Origin: an uncultured Collinsella sp.
Lineage (GTDB): Bacteria; Actinomycetota; Coriobacteriia; Coriobacteriales; Coriobacteriaceae
Assembly: GCA_905197385.1 (NCBI GenBank)
Contig: CAJJYO010000038.1
Coordinates: forward strand, 1 to 9,897
Length of the DNA: 9,897 nt
Direction: 5' to 3'
Positions 1 to 7,237 of the stretch are shown here, piece by piece (position 1 is the first letter of the stretch; each line of letters starts with the position of its first letter). The notes under the pieces are model-generated. The model ran no database searches. It worked only from the letters and a program-made list of their open reading frames with translations, and was not told the DNA's origin. The position numbers were made by a program, and so were the translations under genes.

Positions 1-14
1 CTATGAACCTCAAA

Positions 15-43
15 GGCCGCTGCGAACCGTTCGCAGTCGGGCC
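15..43 (-). terminator. Possible terminator hairpin behind the GH4 remnant
   Basis: The perfect inverted repeat TGCGAAC-C-GTTCGCA (21-35) is extended by outer GGCC/GGCC arms (15-18 and 40-43) with a small bulge. On the minus strand the hairpin ends in CGGCC followed by TTTGAGG, so the T run is only three bases. It lies 17 bases after the GH4 stop codon and would be the first plausible stop for transcripts leaving the sortase gene, since no hairpin is seen between 380 and 424. The weak T run makes this tentative; the 15-bp dyad could instead be a protein-binding site. Confidence 0.35.
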
Positions 44-59
44 GTCGTCGAAGGTCTCG

Positions 60-383
60 TTACTTAAGCACAGGCCAGAAATCCTTGTTGGCCTCGATCA
101 TGTCGTCGAGAATCTCCTTGGCCACCGTCATGGACGGGACCGTCTTGTTGAGCGTGAACGCCTTGAGCGCCTTCTCATACGAACCCTCGATGCACGCCTC
201 GACCACGAGCTTCTCGGAGTTGAGTTGCTGCATCATGAGGCCCTGCTGGAACAGCGGGATGTTGTCGCGCGAGATGACCTCGGGGCCGTTCTTGCCGATG
301 TAGGCAGGAAGCTCGACCATCGCGTCGTACGGCATGTTCGGGATCGCGCCGCGGTTCTGGCAAATGACCAGGAAGCGAGCGAA
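60..383 (-). pseudogene. 3' remnant of a GH4 6-phospho-glucosidase gene
   Basis: Read on the minus strand, this stretch gives about 108 residues that match the C-terminal end of glycoside hydrolase family 4 enzymes of the 6-phospho-alpha-glucosidase type (GlvA/MalH-like). Visible landmarks are NRGAIPNMPYDAMVELPAYI, then EKLVVEACIEGSYEKALKAF, TLNKTVPS, and the ending DMIEANKDFWPVLK before a TAA stop. Full-length family members have about 440 residues, use NAD and a metal ion, and hydrolyse phosphorylated disaccharides imported by PTS systems. The N-terminal Rossmann fold and the catalytic Cys/His region are absent. Upstream of about 383 the open frame becomes Pro/Ala/Arg-rich sequence that is only the antisense-frame shadow of the sortase tail and its spacer. 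No start codon with a ribosome binding site precedes the homologous part. It is therefore a 5'-truncated, non-functional remnant. Family assignment is from memory of the family, but the match is strong. Confidence 0.8.
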
Positions 384-423
384 GGCGCTACACTTCGAGC
401 GATATTGAGCACCGACGCGGGCG

Positions 424-1563
424 CTAGCGCAGGTGTCGCCCGCGATACTCGGGAGAATCAGCATCGGAATCGGGGGAAGCCGAGGAGGCTGAAGCAGAGG
501 AGGCGAAGGGGGCCGCAAACCTGGAGGCTCCCGCGGTCCACCCGTTTCCGCCATCGCCAGCAGCCGCGTCGGCGTCCAACGTCACCGCGGCGGCAACGGC
601 GGCACGCTGCGCGGCGCGCCGCTTCTTGCGCACGTGCCCGGCCACAACGAGACCCACAACAATCGCCAGCAGCGCGCCCAAAACGCCCAGCGCCACCGCG
701 GTGGTGTTGATGCCCTGCGCCTCCTCGGGCACGGGAACCTCATCCGGAATGCTTGCACGCACACCCGATACCAGCAGGCGGTGCGAGTTCACGCCGTAGG
801 GCGTGCAGGTCATGAGCGTCACGCGGTCCTCGCCGGCGGTCACGCGCAACTTGGAATCGTCGTCGGGCGTAATCACGTCTATGCGGTCGATCTTGTAACC
901 CAGCTCCTCGCCCATCACCTCGATGTAAAACGAGTCGCCAACCTGCAGCTCGTCCAGACGCGTGAACAGGAGCGAGCCCGGCACGCCGCGGTGGCCGGTA
1001 AGCACGGCGTGCGTGTTCGCGCCACCCACGGGAAGCGACGTTCCATACAGGTGGCCGGCGCCCGCGGCGAGTACCTCGGTGGAGGTGCCGTGGTACACGG
1101 GCAGGTTCACGTCGATCTTAGGAATGCGCACCGAGCACATAAGGCCCGATCCCGCGTTAAGAAGCCCCTGGTAGGTGGTGTCTTGCGAGGCGATGGAATC
1201 CTCAGAGCCAGAGGCGGTGGAGGCGCCGGAGGCGCTACCGAACGGGTCCACAACCTCGCCGATGACGTCCTGACCGCCGGCGGCCAGCTGCTCGTTGTAG
1301 GCGTGTGCGGCCGCGAGGGCCTCCTCCGCCTGCGGATAGGGCCAGCCATCCACGGTGTTTTGGGCTGCGGTAACTGCGGCCGTTTGCTCAGCCTGGGAAA
1401 TAGCGCGCAGGACGAGGGGCGTGGCCACGATAACAAAGCCAGCGGCAAAGCACAGAAGGGAAAGCAGGCGCAGGACGAGGGGCGGTTTACGCGGGTTGGG
1501 GGAAGCCGGGTTCGAACCGCCGCTCGGCGTGCGCATCGTCGATACGGGCTTGATTGCCTCCAT
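424..1563 (-). CDS. Class C (pilus-polymerising) sortase
   Basis: This 379-residue membrane transpeptidase would cleave LPXTG-type signals of the two upstream pilus proteins between Thr and Gly and link subunits through a pilin lysine. Start: ATG at 1563, five bases after GGAGGTGA; an in-frame start further upstream lacks such a site and would lie in a hairpin. Visible layout: N-terminal membrane segment at about residues 29-55; DPF lid motif at 106-108, typical of class C; catalytic His191 in LTGHRG, Cys253 in TLMTC and Arg262 in NSHRLLVSGVR; second membrane segment at about 287-311 followed by RKKRR. Two membrane segments, the lid and neighbouring pilins all point to class C. It is the last gene of the operon, 164 bases behind the pilin. 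Odd: a 68-residue Ala/Ser/Asp-rich tail after the second membrane segment, ending close to the truncated GH4 gene. No N-terminal cleavage site is seen. Confidence 0.95.
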   Translation of the reverse strand: MEAIKPVSTMRTPSGGSNPASPNPRKPPLVLRLLSLLCFAAGFVIVATPLVLRAISQAEQTAAVTAAQNTVDGWPYPQAEEALAAAHAYNEQLAAGGQDVIGEVVDPFGSASGASTASGSEDSIASQDTTYQGLLNAGSGLMCSVRIPKIDVNLPVYHGTSTEVLAAGAGHLYGTSLPVGGANTHAVLTGHRGVPGSLLFTRLDELQVGDSFYIEVMGEELGYKIDRIDVITPDDDSKLRVTAGEDRVTLMTCTPYGVNSHRLLVSGVRASIPDEVPVPEEAQGINTTAVALGVLGALLAIVVGLVVAGHVRKKRRAAQRAAVAAAVTLDADAAAGDGGNGWTAGASRFAAPFASSASASSASPDSDADSPEYRGRHLR

Positions 1564-1611
1564 GTGGTTCACCTCCGGGGGTGTGGGTGCGAGGGCGCGG
1601 TCAAAGCACCG

Positions 1612-1641
1612 ACCCCGCCGCGGGTCCAAGCGCGACGGGGT
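1612..1641 (-). other. Strong hairpin between pilin and sortase genes
   Basis: The arms ACCCCGCCGCG (1612-1622) and CGCGACGGGGT (1631-1641) pair over 11 bases with one G-U pair in the minus-strand RNA and enclose an eight-base loop. The hairpin lies 48 bases upstream of the sortase ATG and 86 bases after the pilin stop. On the minus strand it is followed by CGGTGC, not by a T run, so it is not a standard intrinsic terminator. It could protect the 3' end of processed pilin mRNA or lower sortase expression relative to pilin; both roles are inference. Confidence 0.5.
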
Positions 1642-1727
1642 GCGGCGAAAGGGAAGATGAGAACGCGACGCGCAGGCGCTGATAGGAGACGACGATCGCC
1701 CGCTCGCCGCGTCATCAAGCTAGGGAA

Positions 1728-3578
1728 TTAAGCGCGCATTCGTGCACTCAGGGCGAAGGCGGCGCCAGCAGCCATGAGCAGCACACCCACAGTAACGAAG
1801 ACCTTGATGCCCAGGTCACCGGTCATAGGCAGCTCGGTGAGATTCTTGGCGTTCTTGATCTGAGCCATAGAAGCGGTTTCGCCCGTACCGAAGGAGACGC
1901 GATTGCCGTCGGTATTGGTCGTCTTCTCGTACGCCACGGACGTTACCGTCGTGCCGGCGGTATCAAACGTCGGGGTGATGGTGAACTTGAAATCGGGAAG
2001 GCCGATGCTGGTGTAGCCATCAGGAGCCTTAATCTCGTAGACGTGGTACTCGCCAGCAGGGAGACCAGACATGGCGATCTTGCCGTCAGCGCTGGTAGTG
2101 AACACGCCCCCGTCCGCATCGGCAGCGGGCTTGGCAGTAGTGAGATTCTTCCAGGCCTTGGTCACAGCGTCCTGCGTCATGAAGGTCTCAGCATTGCTGT
2201 CCACGCGGGCAATGGCGAATTGAGCACCAGAGAGCGCGGTGTCACCGGCCATGTTGGTCTTATAGATGCTGAAGTCATAGGTGTACACGCGAACGGTGGG
2301 GCCAGGAACCTGGTGCTTTTCGCCGCTCGGGGTACGAGAGTACGCAAGCTCAACGGTGTTGGGGTTACCAACGCCAGCAATAACGGCATCGGAGTCGACA
2401 ACAGCGGTCAAGGTAACGGTAACCGTAGCGCCAGAGGCAATGTTGTCGTTCGTGTTAACGTAGTGAGCAAGGTCAACCGTGGTGACAGTAGCGTCAGCCT
2501 TATTGCAGTTGTCCAAGGGATCGATCCGATTCTTGTCCTGCTTCAGGACGTAGCCGTTGTTATCGGCGTCAGCATCCTCATTAAGCTCGGTGTCGCCAAC
2601 CTTAACCTTGGTAACCGTAACGTCCTTCAGGCCGTGAGCAGCGGTATCGATAAGCTGCAGCACGCGGGAGCCGTCGACGTAGCCGGTGTAGTCCGGAATC
2701 GTGGTGGTAAGGGTATAGGTGATCGTGTCGCCGATACGAGCGTTCATCTTGGTCTTGGAATCGGCATCAGCCTTGTTGACCTTGGTGATCTCCTTGTTGA
2801 TGGAAGGTTCGTTGGCCTTAAGGGTCACGGTGCCCAGGTTCGCAGTAGCGCCAGCGTAGTCAGGAGCATCCTGATCAGTCGGGTTAACGAGCTTGGTAGC
2901 AAGCAGCATCGGGATGGACTGAGACTCAATAGCATTTGCGTTAACGGTGCCCTTCGGATCGGCGGTCGTGTCCATCAGGAACCAGAAACCCTGCTTGCAC
3001 TCATTCGCGCCGGTCGTCGCATTACCGCTCTTGAAATCCGTCTTGTGATTGTCAGCCACGGAGGAAGTCAGGGTCTTTGCGGAAAGCTTAGTCGCGAATT
3101 CACGGAGAGCAGTGGAACTGTTCTTCCACAGCGTCTCAGTGTTTTCGACAGTAGCATTCCCACCAGTCTTAAACACCTTGTCGATAAGGTAGCCCATGGG
3201 GTTTGCCTCGGTACCAGTCACGCTACCGTTGTAGTTAGCGTCAGCTTCGTACTCGGTCTTAACGTTTTTGCCGTCCACGGTCATCTCACTCATGACTTCG
3301 ACAATAACGTTAACGAATTCGTCAGTGGTATCGATCTCGAAGTTGATAGAGGCATTCTCACCCGTACCGGTAACGGTAACGTTCTTCAGGGTGGCGAGCC
3401 TCCAGCCCTCGAACGTATGGTCATACGTAGCGGAATCGTTGTTGATGATAGTGATGGTGCCGTCCGTCGGCTGTGCAGGATCCGCAGCCTTGGCCACGGG
3501 CGCGCCGCCCAACAGGCCGGTTACGGCGATCGCTACGGCAGCAGCACCGGCGATCAGCTTTTGTACGAATCGGTTCAT
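1728..3578 (-). CDS. Major pilus subunit, LPXTG-anchored isopeptide-forming pilin (SpaA/FimA type)
   Basis: This 616-residue secreted protein is the likely pilus shaft subunit. Start: ATG at 3578, four bases after AAAGGGG; the start 13 codons upstream has no such site. A signal peptide occupies residues 1-31 (MNRFVQK, Ala-rich core, APVAKA then ADPA). An N-terminal domain of about 220 residues follows. A second domain begins near PSINKEI (Lys262), has Asp311 in LIDTAAHGL and ends near NPNTVELAY (Asn407). A C-terminal Cna-B/SpaA domain begins at FSIYKTN (Lys440), has an E-box YEIKAPDGY (Glu515) and ends at IKNAK (Asn576); Lys, Glu and Asn are the usual isopeptide trio. LPMTG at 583-587, a membrane segment and the short tail SARMRA form the sorting signal. 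No classical YPK pilin motif is present; Lys254 in TVTLKANEP sits at the expected place before the second domain. Thirty-nine bases separate it from the adhesin gene. Confidence 0.93.
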   Translation of the reverse strand: MNRFVQKLIAGAAAVAIAVTGLLGGAPVAKAADPAQPTDGTITIINNDSATYDHTFEGWRLATLKNVTVTGTGENASINFEIDTTDEFVNVIVEVMSEMTVDGKNVKTEYEADANYNGSVTGTEANPMGYLIDKVFKTGGNATVENTETLWKNSSTALREFATKLSAKTLTSSVADNHKTDFKSGNATTGANECKQGFWFLMDTTADPKGTVNANAIESQSIPMLLATKLVNPTDQDAPDYAGATANLGTVTLKANEPSINKEITKVNKADADSKTKMNARIGDTITYTLTTTIPDYTGYVDGSRVLQLIDTAAHGLKDVTVTKVKVGDTELNEDADADNNGYVLKQDKNRIDPLDNCNKADATVTTVDLAHYVNTNDNIASGATVTVTLTAVVDSDAVIAGVGNPNTVELAYSRTPSGEKHQVPGPTVRVYTYDFSIYKTNMAGDTALSGAQFAIARVDSNAETFMTQDAVTKAWKNLTTAKPAADADGGVFTTSADGKIAMSGLPAGEYHVYEIKAPDGYTSIGLPDFKFTITPTFDTAGTTVTSVAYEKTTNTDGNRVSFGTGETASMAQIKNAKNLTELPMTGDLGIKVFVTVGVLLMAAGAAFALSARMRA

Positions 3579-3617
3579 GATTCCCCTTTCAGAAATGAGC
3601 CCGACATTCATAAACAT

Positions 3618-6600
3618 CTATCTACCAGCGCCATCGGACGGGTCGTCCTGGCGGCGCTTTGTAGCGAACCAATACGCTCCCGCAGCGATGCCGCTCAGAA
3701 GCATGAGACCGGTGCCCACGAGGAGCATGGAGTTCTCGGTCCATCCCGTGCCGGTGAGCGGGAGGTCCGTGAGGACTTTCACGTTGGTGAAGGTGGAGGC
3801 GGGAATGGCGTCGGGCGCGACGTCCTCGCCGATGGTGTTACTCACGGTATTGCCCATGTCGTCCTTCACCTGCGTGACCGTGGTGGAGGTGGTGAGGCCG
3901 GTGTACTTACCATCGACCATGACGGCCGTCACTGTGACGGCAACCTGGTACTCGGCCTTGGAGTAGCGGAGCTTATTGACGGCACCGGTGGCGGGCGCGA
4001 CCTCCTTCAGCGTGTAGGTGTAGGTCTTCTCCCCCGTCGGGTTTGAAGCATCGACCGTGGCGAGGTGATCTTTGGAGAACGTGATCTCCCCAAATTTCGC
4101 CACGATGTCGTTGACCTTGGTGGAGCCTGCGGGAGCGGCGGAAATAGTCTTCGGATCGGGCATGGGTGCGCTATCCCTATTTCCCCCCGTAGCCTCAATG
4201 CTGAACTCGAACGGCACATAGTTGACTTTGTCGACCTTCGGCCAATCCATGTTTCGAACCGATTTGGTCACCGGGATCTCCACGGACGTGGTGGTGAGAG
4301 TATCGGAGATGTACGCGTTGCCGCTCTTGTCGATAGACGGCTTTTTGTCCTTGTCCCACGTGACGGAACCGTCCGTGTTCACCGTGAACCGAAAAACCGT
4401 CGGGTTCTTCTCGTAGCCAAACGGAGCCTGGGTCTCAGCAAGCGTGTACGTGCCCGGCAGCAAGCCCTCAAGCTTGAACTTGCCATCCGTGGCGTCGGTA
4501 TTGGCCCACGTGGTGTCGCTCAACTTCGACCGGTCGCTCACGGTCCAGGACTTCACTTCGGTCGAGCCATCGGCACCCAGTTTCGCAAGCTTCCACTCGG
4601 AACCAGGCAACGGATCGTGCTTCTCATCTCCGTCCTCAACCTTGGTCCAAGACACTGTACCAGTGGTCTTGGTGTTGGCGATGGCTCTCTTCGGACTGGA
4701 AATCTCGTTGCCGTTGGTGTCCACGTTGCCCACAAGGTTGAGCTCATCGCCCGTGTGGAACATCTTCGAGGTATAGATCGTATTGGAAAGCTCGTAGCCC
4801 TCCGGCGCCTTAGTCTCACGAATGTAGTACGTGAAGTAGTCCTTGTCATCAGGGTTGCCAATATTGGCCTTCTGGTTCAGGTAGTTGAACTGAATGGTAC
4901 CAACGGTAGGATCGGAGTCATTCGTGCCGTTATCCACAATGGAGACGATACGGTTCTCATTGTTCTGCGCATCGTTCTCGGTCGCGTAGATGGCCCACTC
5001 GGAACCCGCGAGCGGTTTGGCGTCCGCAGCGTCGACCTTGCTCCACGCAATGGCAGAGCCGTCCGGTGTATACGAACCAGACCACGGGAAGTTGTGACGC
5101 TCCTGGTCCATGTCGATGACGGAAGCCGAGTTACCCTCACCAAATGCTGCGGCAACCTTCGGGCTGTTCATTGAGAAATCGACGCCCACATAAACGCGGC
5201 CGTTGGTAGTAACATGGTCGTCGAAACTTCCGTTGGGAACGAGAATCGATCCGATCATAGCCGCCGCAGGATCGTCGTCAGTCCACTTGGCACCGGTAGT
5301 TGCGCCACCGTATCCGCAGTCCGCGCGGTCCTCTCCCGCGATGCCGCCCCGAATGGTAAGGCTTTGCGTATCGACAAAGTTCCACATGATGGACTGGGAA
5401 GCCAGCGAGTATTTCGCGTCAAGGTCTTTCTTGGCGTACTGACTCTCGTAACCGCGAGATATTTCTGTATCTCCCCACCAGAAGCGCCAGCCGTTGTGGA
5501 ACTCGACAGGATTAGTACCTGTAACGTTCACGACAATGGATGCGCCTTCGGGGATATTGGTGAACTTAAAGTCGACGCCGCGGTAGTAGACGCCATTCTT
5601 CCAGTTGGAGAGCTCGGAACCGGCGATGGTGAAGACCTGTTGCATAGAAGTTCCATCGCCGGTAAAGGTGATGAGTCGCTCGGTGTTGCGAATCTTATTG
5701 CTCGGGATTCCGGTATCGAGCGCACCGGAAACAGACTTGCCGCTACCATCGTCGCTACCATCGAATTTGAGTGTATAGCTTGTTCCGTCGTTATTGTACT
5801 TGTTGATGACGTAGTTGCTATTAGGCTCTGCAAAGCCGTTGACATCCACCTCGCCGGTATCTTCAAACGAGTCGAGCTGTTTCGATAGCTTCGAGAGGTA
5901 TCCATTTGTACCGTTATAGCTCGAATAATCGTTACCGTTGACATTAGTCAAATCAACAGCTTTATTGAACAGGGTGCTTTCCAGAGCAGACAAGCCCTCG
6001 TACCAATTACCCTGCATTGTCACCACAGACTGGCGTTTATAGTCGCTATCGCGCCAGTATGTGATGGGGCCTGCGATTTGCGCGGTGTAGGCAAAGCCGG
6101 AAGGAGTCGCGCCCTCAAAAGGTCTCTGCTGTCCGACCCAAGCGCCTTTGTTCCAAGCGCCAACGGTAGTCGCCCCCGGCAAGTTGCCGTTGTAACCAAC
6201 GCTCATTTTGGTGATCGCACTGTCGATTCCGGCGACCGCAAGCACGGTGCTGCCGTAGACAGGACGGAACTGGGAACCAAAACCAACGGTGCCAAAGCGG
6301 AAACCAGCGCCGCCACTATTATTATAGGGCCAGCTCTCTTTGAGTGGATTCATGGCAAGCTTGCCACGGACCACGGTAAGGCCCTCCGCCTCAGCGGCAT
6401 ATGAGCCGGTGGGGGCGTTGTCCGCATCAAGATCGATAGTGCCGTCGCTCGGCTTATCGCTCGGCTTGCCACCGATGTACATGTCGCGGCCGACGTAGGT
6501 GGCCACGCCGGGATCAGGGGTTGAGACATTGATATTCGTACCGATACCGATAGACGTGGGAACGTAAATTCCCGGCTTCACGGTGGCCGTCGCTCCCGCT

Positions 6601-6912
6601 GAAGCCGCATTCGCACTCTGAGCCTGCTCAACACTATTTGAAGAGCCAGACTCGCCGCCATCGGTCTCGTCGCTATTCTGGTTTTCGGCATCCTCGCTGG
6701 TGTTACCTACAGCAGCGGACTCACTTGAGGAACCCCCCCATTACAGTTTCCTCGGCAGAAACTGTCTGGGCGTCGTTGGCGATGGCCTGCGAGATCGGGG
6801 GCATAACGAGCGACAGCACCAGGCTCAAAACGGAAGCTCCGCACAAAACACCTGCTAGTACACGATGTGCCGCTTTATTGTTCTGCTTAGATTTATCCGA
6901 ATTTGCCGCCAT
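3618..6912 (-). CDS. Large pilus adhesin / tip subunit, LPXTG-anchored, frameshifted at a G7 tract (phase OFF)
   Basis: First gene of the pilus operon. ATG at 6912 follows GGGGGGGAGG with a five-base gap. Residues 1-57 carry a signal peptide (Lys-rich start, hydrophobic 17-39, then PPISQAIA). At 6733-6739 seven G shift the frame, so translation stops at 6721. With six G the gene encodes one uninterrupted protein of 1097 residues. Its layout: Ser/Asn/Glu-rich linker about 61-108; a roughly 470-residue head resembling choice-of-anchor A adhesin domains (YVGRDMYIGG, SIMWNF at 507-512, GSILVPNGSF at 554-563, NGRVYVG); Cna-B domain 1 (Lys625, E-box YIRETKAPEGY Glu699, Asn746); Cna-B domain 2 (Lys757, YTLAETQAPFGY Glu826); a Spy0128-like pilin domain (Lys883, YTLKEVAP Glu970, Asn1043); LPLTG at 1050-1054, membrane segment, KRR. 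The body alone is open from 6740; its first usable start is GTG at 6581, which would give a 987-residue product with no signal peptide. The head's ligand is unknown. Confidence 0.85.
6721..6912 (-). CDS. Signal-peptide leader ORF of the adhesin as currently in frame
   Basis: As the sequence stands, the ATG at 6912 is translated for 63 codons and stops at TGA 6721-6723, soon after the G tract. The product has a basic start (MAANSDKSKQNNK), a hydrophobic core and an export-type cleavage region near SQAIA, then a short stretch ending in GGFLK. It has no function of its own that can be read from the sequence. The adhesin body lacks a signal peptide without it, and the two overlap in different frames across the G run, so this is best seen as the 5' end of the adhesin gene in its OFF configuration rather than a separate small gene. 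Confidence 0.75.
   Translation of the reverse strand: MAANSDKSKQNNKAAHRVLAGVLCGASVLSLVLSLVMPPISQAIANDAQTVSAEETVMGGFLK
6733..6739 (-). repeat. G7 homopolymer tract at the frame break of the adhesin gene
   Basis: Seven consecutive C on the plus strand (G on the coding strand) lie in codons 58-60, just after the signal peptide. Upstream codons use one frame and the adhesin body uses the +1 frame. Neither frame has another stop between the tract and the body except the OFF-frame TGA at 6721. Tracts of 6 or 9 G restore the frame; 7 and 8 do not. Position and length fit a slipped-strand mispairing site. Confidence 0.8.
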
Positions 6913-6917
6913 CGATG

Positions 6918-6927
6918 CCTCCCCCCC
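6918..6927 (-). promoter_or_regulatory. Unusual Shine-Dalgarno site made of a G7 run plus AGG
   Basis: The coding strand reads GGGGGGGAGG, then CATCG, then ATG (6912). The AGG core is five bases from the start, which fixes this ATG as the start rather than one 20 codons upstream. The G run (6921-6927) is a second seven-base homopolymer in the same gene. Changes in its length would leave the AGG-to-ATG distance unchanged but alter the extent of pairing with 16S rRNA. Confidence 0.65.
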
Positions 6928-7016
6928 AAGAGACTGCGATCTTGCTCTTTCACAAATTAACCTTGGGCGCACAACCTATAATTGCTCGCGCTCAATATGC
7001 ATATTATTACTCAATG

Positions 7017-7046
7017 TTTAAACAACGAAAAGCCCATTTCAATCAA
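7017..7046 (-). promoter_or_regulatory. Weak sigma-70-like promoter candidate for the pilus operon
   Basis: On the minus strand TTGATT (7041-7046) and TTTAAA (7017-7022) are 18 bases apart; each matches the consensus at four of six positions. Transcription would start near 7010 and give a leader of about 100 bases before the adhesin ATG. Several other AT-rich hexamer pairs in this region score about as well, so the choice is tentative. Confidence 0.25.
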
Positions 7047-7150
7047 TTTCTTTTCTCAGAGTCTTATTTCTTGACATTTGTTCAACTTATGCAGTGTTAT
7101 TCGATTTTTCAGTTTTAGAAAACCACAGGTAGAATTGTTGGCAAATAGAG

Positions 7151-7176
7151 GTAAATAACACTCTGTTGTTATTTAC
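7151..7176. promoter_or_regulatory. 26-bp inverted repeat, possible operator
   Basis: GTAAATAACA (7151-7160) and TGTTATTTAC (7167-7176) are perfect ten-base inverted repeats with a six-base spacer. The AT-rich arms would make only a weak RNA hairpin, and no T run follows, which favours a binding site for a dimeric regulator. It is 239 bases upstream of the adhesin ATG. Confidence 0.45.
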
Positions 7177-7203
7177 ACAACATTTTGTTTTAACCCACTC
7201 AAT

Positions 7204-7237
7204 CTGTGAACGGTCGATATTTGGCTGTGAGTGGTCG
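7204..7237. promoter_or_regulatory. Direct repeats 21 bp apart, possible activator site
   Basis: CTGTGAACGGTCG (7204-7216) and CTGTGAGTGGTCG (7225-7237) agree at 11 of 13 positions and start exactly 21 bases apart, two turns of the helix. This spacing is typical of regulators that bind direct repeats, such as LytTR-type response regulators. No such regulator gene lies in the window. Confidence 0.35.

Noticed and set aside
384..554. N-terminal part of the open frame that ends in the GH4 remnant
   Set aside because: These residues (Pro-, Leu- and Arg-rich) come from the sortase tail read in another frame and have no GH4 likeness or ribosome binding site.
634..1731. Plus-strand open frame of 365 codons across the sortase gene
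   Set aside because: Antisense shadow of a high-GC gene. The minus-strand reading has all catalytic sortase residues, and this one is Arg/His/Gly-rich without features.
2043..4046. Plus-strand open frame of 667 codons across the pilin gene
   Set aside because: It is antisense to the clearly recognisable pilin and the end of the adhesin. Its translation is repetitive Val/Gly/Arg/His-rich sequence with no domain, and no ribosome binding site was noted.
3618..6581. Adhesin beginning at GTG 6581 as a complete gene
   Set aside because: The product would have an LPLTG anchor but no signal peptide. The open frame continues upstream to the G tract, where a matching signal peptide in another frame supplies the missing start.
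7071..7100. Plus-strand promoter: TTGACA, 18-base spacer, TGTTAT
   Set aside because: The -35 is perfect, but no plus-strand gene follows and the region is AT-rich, so chance matches are expected. A short non-coding RNA cannot be excluded.
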